Positions 6,789 through 7,749 of a stretch of DNA of 7,749 nt are shown here, piece by piece. The position numbers and the translations under genes are program-made. The stretch is from NCBI GenBank assembly GCA_946410395.1, contig CAMKAE010000100.1, forward strand, positions 1 through 7,749. Reading direction: 5' to 3'. This DNA comes from an uncultured Clostridia bacterium (GTDB lineage: Bacteria > Bacillota > Clostridia > Christensenellales > Aristaeellaceae). Each line of letters opens with the position of its first letter. Position 1 is the first letter of the stretch. Below the pieces are notes generated by a model, which saw only the letters and a program-made list of their open reading frames with translations, searched no databases and had not been told where the DNA came from.

Positions 6789-7259
6789 TTATTTGTCAGC
6801 GGTTTCCTTCTTTTCGGAAGCTGCCTTCGTCTCGGTTTCCTCGGCGTCGGGCTGGGTCAGGCGCGCATGCTGTGCGCCGGCGTTGAGCGCGCTGTTCTCC
6901 TTCTCGAAGCTGACGCCCTGCACATGCACGTCCACCCGGGACACGTGCAGCCCTGTCATGGACTCCAGGGAGCGGCGGACATTCTCCTGCACCTCGAAGG
7001 CGACCTTCTGGATGGGCCGGCCGTACTCGATGAGGAGGAAGATGTCGCAGGCCACGTCCTCGGCGTTGACCTCCACACGGATGCCCTTGGTGACATTTCT
7101 GTTCTTGCCGGCGCCCTTGCTCATGCCGGCCACGCCCTCCACGTCGCTGACGGCCATGCCGGCGATGGTCGCGATCACTTCGTTGGCATATGTAATGGAA
7201 GAAGCCGGCTGCTCGACGGGCTCCACGGTCTTGAGCTGATTGTCTTTCTTGCTTGCCAT
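6789..7259 (-). CDS. Asp23/Gls24 family envelope stress protein (YqhY-like)
   Basis: The first gene of the leftward run, 156 residues. The Asp23 domain covers about 20-120: SITYANEVIATIAGMAVSDV, then EGVAGM, a V-x-V-x-A-E-DVACDIFLLIEYG strand pair, IQKVAFEVQENVRRSLE and LHVSRVDVHVQGV. The first ~18 residues and the C-terminal ~35 (rich in Glu, Lys, Ala, Thr) look disordered. Asp23 of S. aureus is an abundant membrane-associated protein linked to cell-wall stress; the B. subtilis homologue YqhY lies beside accBC and nusB and has been linked to fatty-acid synthesis control. Here accBC is not adjacent. No membrane helix is present, so partnership with the downstream DUF2273 protein is plausible. 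AGGAGG sits eight bases before the ATG in a small hairpin; an extended -10 promoter lies upstream. Confidence 0.93.
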   Translation of the reverse strand: MASKKDNQLKTVEPVEQPASSITYANEVIATIAGMAVSDVEGVAGMSKGAGKNRNVTKGIRVEVNAEDVACDIFLLIEYGRPIQKVAFEVQENVRRSLESMTGLHVSRVDVHVQGVSFEKENSALNAGAQHARLTQPDAEETETKAASEKKETADK

Positions 7260-7264
7260 ATCGG

Positions 7265-7279
7265 CGTACCTCCTGTACG
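7265..7279 (-). promoter_or_regulatory. Hairpin presenting the Asp23 ribosome binding site
   Basis: On the minus strand CGTAC, AGGAG, GTACG form a perfect 5-base inverted repeat with the Shine-Dalgarno core filling the 5-base loop and its last G starting the 3' arm. The repeat lies 6 bases before the ATG. It could modulate ribosome access; pairing is seen in the sequence, the effect is inferred. Confidence 0.45.
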
Positions 7280-7297
7280 GATTGTCATAGCGATCAA

Positions 7298-7311
7298 ACC
7301 GGCTGACCGGT
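7298..7311 (-). promoter_or_regulatory. Short stem-loop at the predicted 5' end of the Asp23 transcript
   Basis: ACCGG, four-base loop, CCGGT: a five-base GC-rich stem. Transcription from the promoter at 7319-7347 should begin around 7312, so this stem would sit at the very 5' end of the mRNA, a position where hairpins can protect against 5' end-dependent decay. It has no U-run and is not a terminator. Confidence 0.4.
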
Positions 7312-7318
7312 CCCGGAC

Positions 7319-7347
7319 ATTATAGCAGATTTCCCCTCAAATCGCAA
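7319..7347 (-). promoter_or_regulatory. Sigma-A promoter of the leftward nine-gene run
   Basis: On the minus strand: -35 TTGCGA (7342-7347, four of six consensus), 17-base spacer, -10 TATAAT (7319-7324, perfect) preceded by TGC, making an extended -10. The predicted start near 7312 gives a leader of about 50 bases to the Asp23 ATG. As no other promoter is evident to the left, it probably drives the whole nusB-folD-xseAB-ispA run. Confidence 0.75.
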
Positions 7348-7359
7348 CCTTCCCGCGAT
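7341..7359. repeat. Inverted repeat over the -35 of the leftward promoter
   Basis: ATCGC (7341-7345) and GCGAT (7355-7359) with nine bases between; the flanks continue the symmetry after a one-base bulge (AA at 7339-7340, ATTT at 7361-7364). One arm overlaps the -35 element at 7342-7347, the place where a repressor would act. Candidate operator only; no regulator is identified. Confidence 0.3.
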
Positions 7360-7382
7360 GATTTGGGCATCCCGCGCCGGAT

Positions 7383-7459
7383 TATGCAAACCGGCCTGTG
7401 AATATGCACAGATATTGCATAAAATACAGAAACACAAGAAAAAAACCGCATAAATTGCA
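7383..7459. promoter_or_regulatory. Repeat-rich AT tract upstream of the argG promoter, candidate operator region
   Basis: TATGCA occurs at 7383-7388 and 7403-7408 (20 bases apart) and inverted as TGCATA at 7416-7421, giving a perfect 6-base inverted repeat with a 7-base spacer (7403-7421). GCATAAA occurs at 7417-7423 and 7448-7454 (31 bases apart). The imperfect palindrome TGTGAATATGCACA spans 7397-7410, and GCATAAATTGCA spans 7448-7459. ArgR/AhrC regulates arginine genes in Firmicutes through AT-rich palindromes containing TGAAT-like halves, so ArgR is the obvious candidate, but the match to its box is partial. The block ends ten bases before the -35. Confidence 0.4.
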
Positions 7460-7468
7460 AAAATCCCC

Positions 7469-7497
7469 TTGACATTCATGCAGGGGCGTTGTATAGT
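7469..7497 (+). promoter_or_regulatory. Sigma-A promoter of argG
   Basis: -35 TTGACA (7469-7474, perfect), 17-base spacer, -10 TATAGT (7492-7497, five of six). The predicted start near 7504 leaves a leader of only about 25 bases, too short for a riboswitch or T-box, so control should be at initiation. A-tracts at 7439-7445 and 7459-7463 just upstream may act as an UP element. Confidence 0.85.
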
Positions 7498-7528
7498 GCC
7501 TTTGAAATTACGCAGGAGGTGCTTTTCC

Positions 7529-7749
7529 GTGAAGAGCAAGGAAGAAATCAAGAAGATCGTGCTGGCGTATTCCGGCGGTCTGGACACGTCCATCATCATT
7601 CCCTGGCTGAAGGAGAACTACAACGGCGCGGAGGTCATCGCGGTCTCCGGCAACGTGGGCCAGGCGGACGAGCTGGAGGGACTGGAGGCCAAGGCGCTGG
7701 CCACCGGCGCGTCCAAGCTGTATGTGCTGGACCTGACCGACGACTATGT
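7529..7749 (+). CDS. argG: Argininosuccinate synthase, N-terminal part (runs off right edge)
   Basis: ATP-dependent ligase of arginine synthesis (citrulline plus aspartate to argininosuccinate). Only the first 73 codons are present. They show KIVLAYSGGLDTS with the PP-loop SGGLDTS at residues 15-21 that binds ATP, WLKENY, a strand ending in GNVGQADELEGLEAKAL, and GASKLYVLDL, the expected order for the ArgG nucleotide-binding domain. The start is GTG at 7529, chosen because AGGAGGT at 7514-7520 ends eight bases upstream and no closer in-frame ATG precedes the conserved strand. It is transcribed away from the Asp23 run from its own strong promoter. In Clostridia argH often follows, but that is outside the window. 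The identification is firm despite truncation. Confidence 0.95.
   Translation, partial: MKSKEEIKKIVLAYSGGLDTSIIIPWLKENYNGAEVIAVSGNVGQADELEGLEAKALATGASKLYVLDLTDDY

Noticed and set aside
5175..7325. Long plus-strand frame of 716 codons opposite the tsaD-like, nusB, DUF2273 and Asp23 genes
   Set aside because: It spans four well-supported minus-strand genes, has Arg/Pro/Ala-rich low-complexity translation and no recognisable domain. It is an artefact of high GC, where stops are rare.
7498..7528. Riboswitch or T-box in front of argG
   Set aside because: The predicted leader is only about 25 bases, too short for either.
7294..7599. Minus-strand frame of 101 codons crossing the argG start and the divergent promoters
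   Set aside because: It covers both promoters and the argG 5' end. Its hydrophobic middle comes from AT-rich non-coding DNA, and no good ribosome site precedes it.
1..7749. CRISPR array, tRNA, rRNA, insertion sequence or attachment site
   Set aside because: I saw no regular repeat-spacer pattern, cloverleaf, transposase-like frame or terminal inverted repeats; nearly all bases are taken by core genes.

Overview
The window looks like a core-genome segment of a GC-rich, low-branching Firmicute, most likely a gut-type Clostridium relative (Oscillospiraceae or nearby). This rests on three things: the order Asp23 - DUF2273 - nusB - folD - xseA - xseB - polyprenyl synthase, a known Firmicutes arrangement; strong AGGAGG-type ribosome binding sites; and sigma-A type promoters in an AT-rich gap between otherwise GC-rich genes. 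The taxonomic placement is inference.

Layout. From about 7320 down to position 1, nine genes lie head to tail on the minus strand. In order of transcription they encode: an Asp23/Gls24 envelope protein, a small DUF2273 membrane protein, NusB, a TsaD/Kae1-like paralogue, FolD, exonuclease VII large and small subunits (XseA, XseB), a farnesyl-diphosphate-type polyprenyl synthase, a two-helix membrane protein of unknown function (possibly DUF6106), and an IscS/NifS-type cysteine desulfurase whose last residues run off the left edge. Three junctions are 4-base ATGA overlaps (nusB/tsaD-like, folD/xseA, xseB/ispA) and one has a single-base gap (xseA/xseB), so at least nusB to ispA should be co-transcribed and translationally coupled. 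No promoter or terminator is evident inside the run; the largest gap is 81-87 bases between ispA and the membrane protein.

The right end (7260-7528) is a divergent regulatory region. A leftward promoter with an extended -10 (TGCTATAAT) serves the nine-gene run. A near-consensus rightward promoter (TTGACA, 17 bases, TATAGT) serves argG, of which only the first 73 codons are in the window. Between them is an AT-rich stretch with repeated TATGCA/TGCATA motifs and A-tracts spaced about 20 bases apart.

How the genes fit together: transcription antitermination (NusB), one-carbon metabolism (FolD), DNA repair (ExoVII) and isoprenoid synthesis (IspA) form a conserved housekeeping cluster. The cysteine desulfurase supplies sulfur for Fe-S clusters or tRNA thiolation. 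I see no defence system, mobile element, CRISPR array, tRNA or rRNA. The points most worth a second look are the TsaD-like paralogue with changed N-terminal active-site residues, the structured 5' leader of the Asp23 gene, the repeat-rich argG control region, and the replacement of the usual downstream gene dxs by an unknown membrane protein plus a desulfurase.
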